Of a DNA stretch of 64,000 nucleotides, positions 51,669 through 61,546 are shown piece after piece. The position numbers and the translations under genes are program-made. The first letter of the stretch is position 1, and each line of letters starts with the position of its first letter. This DNA is from Lentzea flava (GTDB taxonomy: Bacteria > Actinomycetota > Actinomycetes > Mycobacteriales > Pseudonocardiaceae). The notes below the pieces were generated by a model. The model was not told the DNA's origin. It did no database searches and was given only the letters and a program-made list of their open reading frames with translations. Location: positions 44,088-108,087 of the forward strand of contig NZ_BMRE01000028.1 in NCBI RefSeq assembly GCF_014648475.1, given 5' to 3'.

Positions 51669-52808
51669 TTGACCGGCTTCTCTCCCGCTGAGGCCCCCAC
51701 CCCGGACACGTTCGCCCCCGTCGAGATCGGTCTGCACGGGGTGCGCAAGAGCTTCTCCGACCAGGTGGCGGTCGACGGCGTCTCGCTGAACGTCCACGAG
51801 GGCGAGTTCTTCTCGGTGCTCGGCCCGTCCGGCTGCGGCAAGACGACGATCCTGCGCATGATCGCCGGGTTCGTCGACCCCGACGAGGGCCGCATCGAGC
51901 TCGACGGCAACGACATGGTGGGCGTCCCTCCGTACCGGCGGGACGTCAACACCGTCTTCCAGTCGTACGCGCTGTTCCCGCACATGTCGGTGTGGGACAA
52001 CGTTGCCTACGGCCTCAAGCGCAAGAAGATCCGCGGCGAGGAGCTGAAGAAGCGCGTCGGCGAGCACCTCGAACTGGTGCGGCTCTCCCAGTTCGCGAAG
52101 CGCAGGCCCGCACAGCTGTCGGGCGGTCAGCAGCAGCGCGTCGCCATCGCCCGTGCGCTCGCCGCCGGACCGCAGCTGCTCCTGCTCGACGAGCCGCTGG
52201 GCGCCCTCGACGCCAAGCTCCGCAAGGAGCTGCAGATCGAGCTGATGCGCATCCAGCGCGAGGTCGGCACAACGTTCCTGTACGTCACGCACGACCAGGA
52301 AGAAGCGCTGGTCCTCTCCCACCGCATCGCCGTGATGAACGCGGGCAAGATCGAACAGGTCGGCTACCCCGAGGACGTCTACGAGCGCCCCGCGACGAGG
52401 TTCGTCGCCGGGTTCATCGGCACGTCCAACATCCTCGACGCCGAGGTGTCCGGTGTGGACGGTGAGTTCGTCGCGCTGACCGCCCCTGGTGCCACGAACC
52501 TGCGCGCGAAGTTCTCCGGCAGCGTCAGCCACGGCCAAAAGGTCTCCGCGACCGTGCGCCCGGAGAAGGTGCACCTCTTCAACGAGACCGCCGAGCCGCC
52601 CACGGGCTGGTGCGTGCTGCGGGGCGTTGTGCACGACGTCGTCTACACGGGCGTGTCGACCCAGTACGTCGTGGATACCCCAGGTGGCGAGCTGGTGGCG
52701 TTCGTGCAGAACGCCCAGCGCATCGACGACGCGGGCGCGCCGGGCCAGCCGGTGCGGATGGCGTGGGACCCCGAGTTCACCGTGCTGTTGGAGAAGGCTG
52801 ATGACTGA
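51669..52808 (+). CDS. potA: Spermidine/putrescine ABC transporter, ATP-binding subunit
   Basis: 379 residues. Walker A GPSGCGKTTILRMIAGF, Q-loop VFQSYALFPHM, signature LSGGQQQRVAIARAL, Walker B LLLLDEPLGALD, H-loop YVTHDQEEAL; a TOBE domain fills the last ~100 residues. The start is TTG 51669 with AAGG 9 bases upstream, as no ATG or GTG fits. It overlaps potD by 8 bases. The permease genes potB and potC lie 2.8 kb away beyond an opposite-strand P450-TetR pair. Confidence 0.93.
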   Translation: MTGFSPAEAPTPDTFAPVEIGLHGVRKSFSDQVAVDGVSLNVHEGEFFSVLGPSGCGKTTILRMIAGFVDPDEGRIELDGNDMVGVPPYRRDVNTVFQSYALFPHMSVWDNVAYGLKRKKIRGEELKKRVGEHLELVRLSQFAKRRPAQLSGGQQQRVAIARALAAGPQLLLLDEPLGALDAKLRKELQIELMRIQREVGTTFLYVTHDQEEALVLSHRIAVMNAGKIEQVGYPEDVYERPATRFVAGFIGTSNILDAEVSGVDGEFVALTAPGATNLRAKFSGSVSHGQKVSATVRPEKVHLFNETAEPPTGWCVLRGVVHDVVYTGVSTQYVVDTPGGELVAFVQNAQRIDDAGAPGQPVRMAWDPEFTVLLEKADD

Positions 52809-53923
52809 CAGGAAAGTCCGGATCGCCCGCCTGTGGGACGCCGACTCCCCGAGGGTGACCCGGCGCACGATGCTGGGCTCGATGACGTTCTTCGCGCTGG
52901 CCGCCTGCGGTGTCGGTCAGGCGCCCACGTCGAGCGGCCCGACGTCCGCCGCGAAGGCCACGAACCTGAAGAACGAGCCGAAGCTCAACTTCTACAACTG
53001 GACCGACTACATCGCGCCGGAGACGTTGCCCGGCTTCAAGACCGCGACCGGCATCGAGGTCACGTACGACAACTTCTCGACCAACGACGAGATGGAAGCC
53101 AAGATCGCTTCCGGCCAGGCGGGCTACGACCTGGTCGTGCCGAGCGACAACTTCCTGCGCCGCTTCCTGCGTTCCGGCCTGCTGCAGCCGCTGGACCACT
53201 CGCTGCTGCCGAACCTCAAAAACCTGGAGAAGCGGTTCGTCGAGGCCGACTACGACGCCGGCAACAAGTACTCGGTGCCGTGGGCGTGGGGCACGACGGG
53301 GCTCGCGTTCTCGAAGTCGCAGATCGGCGGCGAGGTCACCGGGTTCTCCGCCTACGACCTGCCGAACGCCCAGGGCCGCAGCTCGATCCTCGACGAGGCC
53401 CGCGACGGCATGGCGCTCGGCCTGCTCAAGCTCGGACACGACCCGAACACCACGGATGCCAAGCAGATCGACGACGCGGCGAACTTCCTGCTGTCGTTGA
53501 AGAAGAAGCTCGGGCAGATCACCTCCGACGTGATCGAGCCGCTGACCTCGGGCCAGGTGCGGCTCGCCCAGGCGTACTCCGGTGACGCGTTCCAGGCCCG
53601 TGCGGCCAACTCCGACGTCGGTTACGCCATCCCGGCCGAGGGCGGACTGTCCTACGTGGACCTCCTGGTCATCCCGAAGGACGCGCCGCACGCCGAGAAC
53701 GCGCACAGGTTCATCGACTACGTCCTCGGCGCGGAGACGGGTGCGGCGCTGTCCAACGCCGTGCGGTACGGCAGCCCCAACGCCGCCGCCAAGCCGTTGA
53801 TCGACAAGGAGCTGCTGAACGACCCGCTCGTCTACCCGTCGGAGGACCAGCTGAAGAAGCTCCCGTTCACCAAGGACCTGGGCGGCGACGTCGAGGCGAG
53901 GTACGCCGACGCCTGGACGAAGG

Positions 53924-53937
<14 letters not shown>
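52801..53937 (+). CDS. potD: Polyamine-binding lipoprotein
   Basis: 378 residues, extracellular solute-binding protein type 1 that delivers polyamine to the membrane subunits. Twin Arg (21-22) and a lipobox LAAC with Cys36 suggest a lipoprotein, possibly exported by Tat. The mature domain begins LNFYNWTDYIAPETLPGF, the typical PotD/PotF start, and includes YDLVVPSDNFL and VPWAWGTTGLAFS. ATG 52801 follows GGAGAAGG. It converges with the P450 gene, overlapping by 14 bases. Confidence 0.94.
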
Positions 53938-55010
<1,073 letters not shown>

Positions 55011-55036
<26 letters not shown>

Positions 55037-55550
55037 CGCGCACCCCCAGGTAGAAAGTCGTGAGCACCAGCCGGGGAGCGTCGAGCGGCGCCAGTCGTCC
55101 GGCGGCGATCCCCTCCCAGGCGCTGTAGACGCCGGCGTAGAGGATCTGGGCGATCCACCACGCGGGCAGGTCGGCACGCAGCCGCGTGCCCTGCAACCGG
55201 GAGATCAGGTCGATCACCGGCTGGTCCATGGTCGTGAGGCGCACGCTGAGCCGTTCGTCGTCCTGCAGGTTCGGGAACCGCAGCAGGAACTCGACGCGCG
55301 GGCCGAGCGGCACGAGCTTCTCGACGAGCTGCTCGATCGCGTCGTCGGTGTCGAGGTCGACGCCGGAGATGGCCTCGTCGACCAGGTCGAGGGCCTCGGT
55401 GGCGAGCGCGTGGATCAGGTCCGCCCTGGTCGGGAAGCGCTTGTGGAGTGTGGTCCTGCCGACACCGGCCGCCTTCGCCACGTCGCCGAGCGACGCCGTC
55501 GGGTCCTTGAGCAGCACCGATGTCGCCGTCTGCAGGAGGTGAACACTCAT
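55011..55550 (-). CDS. TetR-family transcriptional repressor
   Basis: 179 residues. The helix-turn-helix is ASLGDVAKAAGVGRTTLHKRFP near residues 22-43; the rest is the ligand-binding helical domain. ATG 55550 has TACCGT 7 bases upstream and no ribosome site, so a leaderless mRNA is likely. The start codon sits in a perfect inverted repeat that is probably its operator. It controls itself, the P450 gene downstream and perhaps the potB promoter on the other side. Confidence 0.9.
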
Positions 55551-55556
55551 GTTCAC
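55539..55556. promoter_or_regulatory. TetR operator candidate over its own start codon
   Basis: GTGAACA-CTCA-TGTTCAC, perfect 7-bp arms with a 4-base spacer. It spans the leaderless start codon of the TetR gene. A further half-site ATGTTCA lies at about 55569-55575, toward potB. Confidence 0.6.
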
Positions 55557-55594
55557 AACGGTACACGAATGTTCAGCTGGCATGATGTGCGTTC

Positions 55595-56434
55595 GTGTCC
55601 CGACGCTGGCTGAAGGCCAACGCCCTGCTCACGCCCACCGGGCTGTGGCTGGGGATTTTCCTGATCGCGCCGCTGGCGATCGTCGTCCAGTTCAGCTTCG
55701 CCACGCGGGACACCGGTGTCGCCCGCGCGGTGCTGCCGTGGACGACGCAGGCCTACCTGACGGCGCTCGACCCGGCGTTCCTGCCGATCTTCGGGCGGAC
55801 GCTGGTCTACGCGGTGGCGACGACCGTCGCCTGCCTGCTGCTGGGCTTCCCGCTGGCGTGGTTCATCGCGCGGCACGGCGGCCGGTTCCGGACCGTGCTG
55901 CTCGCGGCGGTGCTGATCCCGTTCTGGTCGAGCTATCTCGCCCGGATCTACGCGTGGAAGGCGCTGCTGGACGGCGAGGGCCTGGTCAACACCGTGCTCG
56001 GCTGGGTGGGGCTGGACCGCGACGGCGGGTTCCTGCTCACGCACGGCGCGGTGGTCCTGGGGCTCACCTACGGCTTCCTGCCGTTCATGGTGCTGCCGCT
56101 GTACGTGGCGTGCGAGCGGTTCGACTTCCGGCTCGTGGAGGCGTCCTACGACCTCGGCCACGGGCGCGCGTCGACGTTCTTCCGCGTCGTGCTGCCCGGG
56201 GTGTTCACGGGTGTGCTGGCCGGGTCGTTGCTGGTGCTGGTGCCCGCGGCCGGTGACTTCGTGACGCCGAAGCTGCTCGGCGGTGTCGACCAGTCGACGT
56301 TCGGGTCGGTGATCGACGACCAGTTCCGCGGCGGCAACAACTGGCCGCTGGGCTCGGCGATGGCCGTGCTGCTGCTCGTGCTGGTGGTGCTCGTGCTGAT
56401 CCTGCGCGGGCGGCGTGGGGAGGACGTGCTGTGA
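55595..56434 (+). CDS. potB: Polyamine ABC transporter permease (PotB type)
   Basis: 279 residues, six membrane segments. The EAA loop is VEASYDLGHGRASTFFRVVLPGV, the part that contacts the ATPase. The GTG at 55595 has CATGAT 8 bases upstream and no ribosome site. The stop overlaps potC. It is 45 bases from the TetR start on the other strand, so it now has its own promoter in the repressor region, separate from potA-potD. Confidence 0.92.
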   Translation: MSRRWLKANALLTPTGLWLGIFLIAPLAIVVQFSFATRDTGVARAVLPWTTQAYLTALDPAFLPIFGRTLVYAVATTVACLLLGFPLAWFIARHGGRFRTVLLAAVLIPFWSSYLARIYAWKALLDGEGLVNTVLGWVGLDRDGGFLLTHGAVVLGLTYGFLPFMVLPLYVACERFDFRLVEASYDLGHGRASTFFRVVLPGVFTGVLAGSLLVLVPAAGDFVTPKLLGGVDQSTFGSVIDDQFRGGNNWPLGSAMAVLLLVLVVLVLILRGRRGEDVL

Positions 56435-57237
56435 ACCGTCGTCCGTGGGCGCTCGGAGCCGTTGCCGCGCTGGTGTTCCTGTTCCTGTACGCGCCGATCG
56501 CGTGGCTCGCGATCGCGTCGTTCAACTCGTCGCGGTCCCTCAGCCGGATCAGCGGTCTGTCGACGCAGTGGTACGCCGAGCTGGCCGGCGACACGCGCGT
56601 GCTGGACTCGTTGCGGCTGACCCTGCAACTGGCGCTGGCGTCCGCGGCGATCTCGACGGTGATCGGGACGCTGGCGGCGTTCGGGCTGCGGCGGGCGTTC
56701 CCCGGTCGCGGGCTGTGGACCGTGCTGCTGTCGCTGCCGCTGGTCGTGCCCGAGGTCGTCATGGGTGTGGCGATGCTGGGGTTCTTCGTGAAGATCGCGG
56801 GGATTCCACTCGGGTTCGGCGCGTTGCTGTTCGCGCACGTGGCGTTCTCGCTGAGCTTCGTGGTCGTCGTGGTGCGGTCACGGGTGTCCGGAATGGACGT
56901 TCGGATGGAGGAGGCCGCGGCGGATCTCGGAGCTTCGCCCTTCGTCGCTTTCCGAACCGTCACCTTGCCGTTGGTGGCTCCCGCGGTGGTGGCGGGCGCG
57001 GCGTTCGCGTTCCTGCTGTCGTTCGACGACGTGGTGATCTCCTCGTACCTCACGGGTGTCGGCTCCACGACGTTGCCGGTGTTCGTCTACGCGCAGGCCT
57101 CGAAGCGGGGAATCTCACCGGAGATCGTGGCGCTGTCGACGTTGATGGTGGCGGCGACGGCGTTGCTGCTGATCATCGGTGTGGTGATCGCGTCGTGGCG
57201 CGCGCGTAAGGCCGGATCTGTCGCGCAGCTGGCCTAA
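56431..57237 (+). CDS. potC: Polyamine ABC transporter permease (PotC type)
   Basis: 268 residues, six membrane segments, EAA loop EEAAADLGASPFVAFRTVTLPLV, followed by FLLSFDDVVISSYL, a well-conserved PotC stretch. GTG 56431 overlaps the potB stop (GTGA). Completes the transporter with PotA, PotB and PotD. Confidence 0.93.
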   Translation: MNRRPWALGAVAALVFLFLYAPIAWLAIASFNSSRSLSRISGLSTQWYAELAGDTRVLDSLRLTLQLALASAAISTVIGTLAAFGLRRAFPGRGLWTVLLSLPLVVPEVVMGVAMLGFFVKIAGIPLGFGALLFAHVAFSLSFVVVVVRSRVSGMDVRMEEAAADLGASPFVAFRTVTLPLVAPAVVAGAAFAFLLSFDDVVISSYLTGVGSTTLPVFVYAQASKRGISPEIVALSTLMVAATALLLIIGVVIASWRARKAGSVAQLA

Positions 57238-57315
57238 CTTCGTGCCAGGGCTGTATCTCCGCCTGTGCGGGGACGACTTCTCGGGTGGTGACACCGGCAG
57301 CTCTTGGGGGAAGAC

Positions 57316-58134
57316 GTGCCGAAGTTGCACATCCACTTCACCGATCGGGACCTCGCGCGCACGCGGATGAAGCTGGAGACAGACCTGCTGTGGGAGATCG
57401 TCGGCAGCGCCCAGATCCTGCACTGCGGAAACGACGACCTGGCTTTTGGTCCGTGGCGTCGCCGTGTGCGTGAACTCGCTGCCCGGGACGTGGATCTGCG
57501 GATGGCGTTGCGCACCATGGCGAAACTGGCGCCGCACGCGGTCCTGCCGTCGCCGCCGCAGCGGCTGCACCGGGCTCTGCGCGTCTACTTCAGGTCCGTG
57601 ATCGAGCCGCACCTTCCGGTGATCGAGGACGGGGTGCGCACCGAGGTGGCGGCCAAGATCCAGCGGTACCTGCACTGCGGTCCGGAAGGACTGCTGGAGG
57701 TGCTCGGGCCCGCCACGCGGTGGGATCCGCCCGTGCTGTCCGTCGACCACCCGCACCGCAGGGACGTGCACCTCGACGGACGGGGGCTCGTGCTGGTGCC
57801 GTGCTACTTCGCCCTGCACCACCAGGTGGTGCAGGCGGATCCGCAACTGGCGTACCCGATCCGGACCGAGTGCCGGCTGCTGGCGGGCGGGCGCCCAGGT
57901 GGTGATCACGTGACCGCGCTGCTGGGCTCCACGAGGGCGTCGATCCTGCGGTCCGTGGTCGGCGGGAGCACCACCACCCGGCTGGCGAAGCTGGTGGGCG
58001 TCGCCCCCGCCACGGTGAGCCACCACACCGGGGTGCTGCGGGAGGCGGGTCTCATCGCCACCGAACGCGAGGAGAACTTCGCCCGGCACCTCATCACCCC
58101 GCTGGGACTGCGGGTGCTGGCCGCGGACCGGTGA
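57316..58134 (+). CDS. ArsR-like winged-helix regulator with an N-terminal domain of unknown function
   Basis: 272 residues. The C-terminal ~75 residues are a winged helix (LLGSTRASILRSVVGG, TTTRLAKLVGVAPATVSHHTGVLREAGLI in parts). The N-terminal ~190 residues contain PHHR and several histidines (VDHPHRRDVHLDGRG) but no family I recognise; this type of fused regulator is common in actinobacteria. GTG 57316 has GGGGGAAG just upstream and is preferred over the TTG at 57304. A bidirectional hairpin follows its stop. Confidence 0.8.
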   Translation: MPKLHIHFTDRDLARTRMKLETDLLWEIVGSAQILHCGNDDLAFGPWRRRVRELAARDVDLRMALRTMAKLAPHAVLPSPPQRLHRALRVYFRSVIEPHLPVIEDGVRTEVAAKIQRYLHCGPEGLLEVLGPATRWDPPVLSVDHPHRRDVHLDGRGLVLVPCYFALHHQVVQADPQLAYPIRTECRLLAGGRPGGDHVTALLGSTRASILRSVVGGSTTTRLAKLVGVAPATVSHHTGVLREAGLIATEREENFARHLITPLGLRVLAADR

Positions 58135-58181
58135 GGGCCACCGCGGCGGCCGTCCATTTCGGACACCGCCGGGTGGCCCTC
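58133..58181. terminator. Bidirectional terminator
   Basis: GAGGGCCACC (58133-58142) pairs perfectly with GGTGGCCCTC (58172-58181), and inside it CGGCGG with CCGCCG. It separates the ArsR-like gene from the convergent I36 gene. Confidence 0.7.
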
Positions 58182-58193
58182 GCCGTCAGTTCG

Positions 58194-58646
58194 TCAGAAA
58201 CATCCCGCGTAGGTCCGCACCCACTTGTGGGAACGGATCCTCACGCCGGGGAACCCGGACGCCGCCTGGCCCTGGTTGAGGTAGTAGGCGGTGTTGCCCC
58301 CGTAGTTCGCCGCCGGGTACATGCACACCCCGGCGTAGGACGCGCTGGTGCCGTTGTTGTAGGACGCCTGCACGGCACGGGAACCCGACCACGAACACCT
58401 GACGTCGCCACCCTGCCAGTCGGGGTCGGCACTCGACCACCGGCAGCGGCTGCTGCTGCCGTCGGCGACGGGCCACACGCACAGGCTGCCACCGGGACAG
58501 GACAGGGCCAGCGCCGAGACGTCCTGCGTCGTCGCAGGCACCGACACGTCGATCACGGTCTGGCTCGGGCTCGCCGCGGACGAGCTGCCCAGGAACGCCA
58601 CCATCGCCAAAGCCGCGGCGAACAGCACACACAACGCTTTTCTCAT
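58194..58646 (-). CDS. Secreted I36-type peptidase inhibitor-like protein
   Basis: 150 residues. Signal peptide MRKALCVLFAAALAMVAFLG with cleavage near SSA-ASPSQ. The mature protein has Cys pairs in CPGGSLCVWP and GVCMYPAANYGG, the double-motif pattern of inhibitor family I36 (Streptomyces metalloproteinase inhibitor type) with beta-gamma-crystallin fold. Six cysteines probably form disulphides. ATG 58646 has AGGGGGAGAT upstream. Inhibition is inferred from the family; many members are untested. Confidence 0.75.
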   Translation of the reverse strand: MRKALCVLFAAALAMVAFLGSSSAASPSQTVIDVSVPATTQDVSALALSCPGGSLCVWPVADGSSSRCRWSSADPDWQGGDVRCSWSGSRAVQASYNNGTSASYAGVCMYPAANYGGNTAYYLNQGQAASGFPGVRIRSHKWVRTYAGCF

Positions 58647-58807
58647 ATCTCCCCCTGAGAGATTTGATGTGCGGGAGGCGAAGTATTCCGAGAGCGGCAG
58701 GCGCCGGGAGGGTCCTTAGAACCTCGTCGAAACGCTTCCACGCGACCGGGGATCGACCGGGGCGTCAACTTTCGTCGCGCGGATCCGATACTCCAGCGTG
58801 CCGCGCG

Positions 58808-58829
58808 GACGTGGGACGTCTCGTAGCTT
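58808..58829 (+). promoter_or_regulatory. Promoter of the histidine kinase gene: GACGT dyad and -10 TAGCTT
   Basis: TAGCTT (58824-58829) ends 6 bases before the GTG at 58836 with no ribosome site, consistent with a leaderless mRNA. GACGT-GGG-ACGTC (58808-58820) is a perfect dyad directly upstream, where a response regulator might bind. The rest of the 189-base gap shows nothing clear. Confidence 0.45.
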
Positions 58830-58835
58830 GAGAGC

Positions 58836-60437
58836 GTGATTACTGCTGTGCGGACCAGGGCGGAGGCGCTGTACGCCGACACCCTGGCCCGGTTCAAGGC
58901 GCTGACCCCGGTGCGGGTCACCGGCGACCTGATCGTCGTGGTCTCCGTGATCCTGCTGGACCTGTGGCCGGGGCCGTGGGCCGAGCACAAGGCGTCGGGC
59001 TGGGCGCTAGCCGGGTTCATCGCGACCTACCTGGTGCTGTTGCCGCTGCGGCACGTCTTGCCGGCGACCGTGATGATCGGCGGGGCGGCGATCCCGTTCC
59101 TCGGGCCCGCGCTGATGGTCGTGCTGAGCTACACGGCGGGGCGGCGGATCGAGTCGTGGGTCAAGGCGGTCGTGTCGACCACGATCACGTTCGTCGTCGT
59201 GGTGCTGATGTGGGACTGGGACACCAGGCCGATCGACATCGAACCCGTCTACGGGATGCTCATCCTGATCACGATCTTCGGTGTCGGCGTGGCGCTGCCG
59301 TTCCTCGTCGGCCGGTACCTGGCGCAACGCGAGGCGCTGGTGCAGGCGATGCAGGACCGCGAGGCGCGGATGCGGATCGAGCACAGGATGCTCTCGCGCC
59401 AGGTGCGCCTGCGGGAACGCAGCCGCATCGCCCAGGACATGCACGACAGCCTCGGCCACCGGTTGTCGCTGATCTCCGTGCACGCCGGTGCGCTGGCGCT
59501 CGACCCGTCGCTGGGGGACAAGCAGCGCGAGGCGATCGGGGTGCTGCGCTCCGCGGCGTTGACGGGCATGGAGGAACTCCGGGCGATCATCGGCGTGCTG
59601 CGGGCCGAGGACGGTCCCGACGACGACCCGGCGACACGGACCGTGGAGTCCATCGACTCGTTGGTGAGCGACGCGCGCAAGGCCGGTGTGCTGGTCAGTC
59701 TGGTGCGCGGCGGGCAAGCGCATCCGTTGCCGTCACGGGTGTCGCACGCGGCCTATCGCGTGGCGCAGGAGGGCCTGACCAACGCCGCCAAGCACGCGCC
59801 GGGCGCCGCCGTGCAGGTGACGGTGAAGTACGAGCCGGACGCGCTGGTCGTGGAGGTGCGCAACAACCCGTCCCGCACGGGCTCGCCGACGGGTGAACCG
59901 GGCGTCGGCCTGATCGGGCTTTCTGAACGCGTGCGCGTGGCGGGCGGAATCCTGCACGTGGGGGCGCTGCCGTCGGGCGGCTTCCGGATCGCTGCCGTGC
60001 TGCCGTACGAGGAGACAGCGCTGCCAGAACCGGAGGACGAGCAGGAGGAAGTCGAGCCGAGGCGGCGCATCCGCAAGTGGGCGGGCATCGGGTCGATAGC
60101 AGGTGCGTCGCTCGTGCTGACCGTCATCATCGGCGGCTTCACCGTCCTCGGCACCCAGCCGGTGACGGAGGTCGTGACGCAGGAGAACCTCGACCGGATC
60201 CGGGAAGGACAGCCAGAGGCCGAGGTGATGGCGCTGCTGCCGGCCGGCGACGAACCCCTCGTGGGCGACGGTGAACGCAAGTCTCAGGCCACCCCCGAAC
60301 CGCCGGGCGCGCGCTGCATCTACCACATCACCGACGAGCAGTCCTACCGCGACGACGGCACACGGGTGGTGCGTTTCTGCTTCCGGGACGGCAAGCTGGT
60401 CGAGAAGAAGATCCACGTGCAGAGGACTGGTTCATGA
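58836..60437 (+). CDS. NarL-type sensor histidine kinase with a C-terminal membrane anchor and BamE-like domain
   Basis: 533 residues. The N-terminal part has about four or five membrane segments to residue 160, a coiled linker, HisKA_3 domain with phospho-His203 in AQDMHDSLGHRL, and an ATPase domain (VAQEGLTNAAKHAPG N box, GVGLIGLSERV G box). Unusually the protein continues past the ATPase: acidic/basic linker (PEDEQEEVEPRRRIRK), another membrane helix (about 414-436) and an extracytoplasmic domain of about 95 residues (VTQENLDRIREGQPEAEVMALLP ... FCFRDGKLVEKK) like SmpA/OmlA (BamE). Its stop overlaps the response-regulator gene (ATGA). Confidence 0.9.
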   Translation: MITAVRTRAEALYADTLARFKALTPVRVTGDLIVVVSVILLDLWPGPWAEHKASGWALAGFIATYLVLLPLRHVLPATVMIGGAAIPFLGPALMVVLSYTAGRRIESWVKAVVSTTITFVVVVLMWDWDTRPIDIEPVYGMLILITIFGVGVALPFLVGRYLAQREALVQAMQDREARMRIEHRMLSRQVRLRERSRIAQDMHDSLGHRLSLISVHAGALALDPSLGDKQREAIGVLRSAALTGMEELRAIIGVLRAEDGPDDDPATRTVESIDSLVSDARKAGVLVSLVRGGQAHPLPSRVSHAAYRVAQEGLTNAAKHAPGAAVQVTVKYEPDALVVEVRNNPSRTGSPTGEPGVGLIGLSERVRVAGGILHVGALPSGGFRIAAVLPYEETALPEPEDEQEEVEPRRRIRKWAGIGSIAGASLVLTVIIGGFTVLGTQPVTEVVTQENLDRIREGQPEAEVMALLPAGDEPLVGDGERKSQATPEPPGARCIYHITDEQSYRDDGTRVVRFCFRDGKLVEKKIHVQRTGS

Positions 60438-61084
60438 TCCGGGTGCTGATCGCCGACGACGAGCCGCTGATGCGGGCGGGCATCAAGGCCATTCTCAGCA
60501 CGGCCGACGACATCGAACTGGTGGCGGAGGCGGGCGACGGCCGCGAGGCCCTGCAGATCGTGCGCGAACGCCGCGTCGACGTGGCGGTGCTCGACATCCG
60601 CATGCCGCGGATGGACGGCCTGGCGTGCGCACGGGAGCTGAAGGTCGTCGCACCGTCCGTGCGGGTCGTCATGCTGACGACGTTCGGCGAGGACGAGAAC
60701 ATCGTGCGCGCGCTGTCCGACGGCGCCGCCGGGTTCCTGCTGAAGGACTCGGCGCCCGAGGAGCTCCTGCGTGCCGTGTGCGCGGTGAACAACGGCGAGG
60801 CCTACCTGTCGCCGATGGTCACGTCACGTGTGGTGGGCATGGTGGCGACGTCCGGGCAGCCGAAGCGTCAGGAGGCGCAGAAGGCCGTCGCCGGGCTGAC
60901 CGAGCGCGAGGTCGAGGTGCTGGCGCTGCTCGGGCAGGGGATGTCGAACGCGGACATCGGGGCCAAGCTGCACATGTCCGAGGCGACGGTGAAGACGTAC
61001 GTGTCGCGGTTGCTGGCGAAGCTGGGCCTGACAAACCGGGTGCAGGCGGCGCTGCTGGCACGGGACGCGGGCATCGCGAGCTGA
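60434..61084 (+). CDS. NarL/LuxR-family response regulator
   Basis: 216 residues. Receiver domain with the acidic pocket DDE (IADDEPLM), phospho-Asp in VAVLDIRMPRMDG, Thr in VVMLTTFGED and Lys in LLKDSAPEEL. C-terminal LuxR HTH: LTEREVEVLALLGQGMSNADIGAKLHMSEATVKTYVSRLLAKLGL, seen in parts. Partner of the kinase immediately upstream, with overlapping stop and start. A terminator hairpin follows. Confidence 0.95.
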   Translation: MIRVLIADDEPLMRAGIKAILSTADDIELVAEAGDGREALQIVRERRVDVAVLDIRMPRMDGLACARELKVVAPSVRVVMLTTFGEDENIVRALSDGAAGFLLKDSAPEELLRAVCAVNNGEAYLSPMVTSRVVGMVATSGQPKRQEAQKAVAGLTEREVEVLALLGQGMSNADIGAKLHMSEATVKTYVSRLLAKLGLTNRVQAALLARDAGIAS

Positions 61085-61099
61085 ACGGCGGAACGACGT

Positions 61100-61130
61100 G
61101 AGGCCGTCCGGGTGACACCCGAACGGCCTC
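61100..61130. terminator. Bidirectional terminator between the response regulator and the GlsB-like gene
   Basis: GAGGCCGT (61100-61107) with ACGGCCTC (61123-61130) and, after one mismatch, CGGGT with ACCCG around a GAC loop. Confidence 0.75.
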
Positions 61131-61145
61131 AAACGTCTCATGCGG

Positions 61146-61412
61146 CTAAGCGTGACTCCGCCGCCCGGTTACCAGGCGGTAGATGCCGAGCAGGATCAGC
61201 GAACCGACGATGGCCAGCAGCCAGGTCCTCAGGTCGAAGAACGACCCGAGATCGGTCCCGAAGAGCGCGGATCCGATGAATCCGCCGAGAATCGCACCCA
61301 CGATGCCGAGCAGCATCGTGATGATGAAACCGCCGGGGTCGTTACCAGGCATGATGGCCTTGGCGATGGCGCCGGCCAACAGACCGAGCACGATCCATCC
61401 CAGGATGCCCAC
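61146..61412 (-). CDS. GlsB/YeaQ/YmgE family membrane protein (transglycosylase-associated)
   Basis: 88 residues, three membrane helices: LGWIVLGLLAGAIAKAIMPG, GFIITMLLGIVGAILGGFIG and WLLAIVGSLILLGIYRLV. The GN-DPGG loop and the glycine zipper are the family marks. Linked to envelope stress in many bacteria. GTG 61412 has AAGGAG 8 bases before. Transcribed divergently from dxr. Confidence 0.92.
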   Translation of the reverse strand: MGILGWIVLGLLAGAIAKAIMPGNDPGGFIITMLLGIVGAILGGFIGSALFGTDLGSFFDLRTWLLAIVGSLILLGIYRLVTGRRSHA

Positions 61413-61546
61413 GGAGAGTCTCCTTCCATCCGCTGTCGTGGAAGGAATGCCCCCGAACTGGCGACTTCACGCCTGGAAAACCGCTCCGTTATCAAAGTAG
61501 CGGGCTGTGCCGGGCTCTCAGGCACTCTCCGGAACAATGAGGGGCG

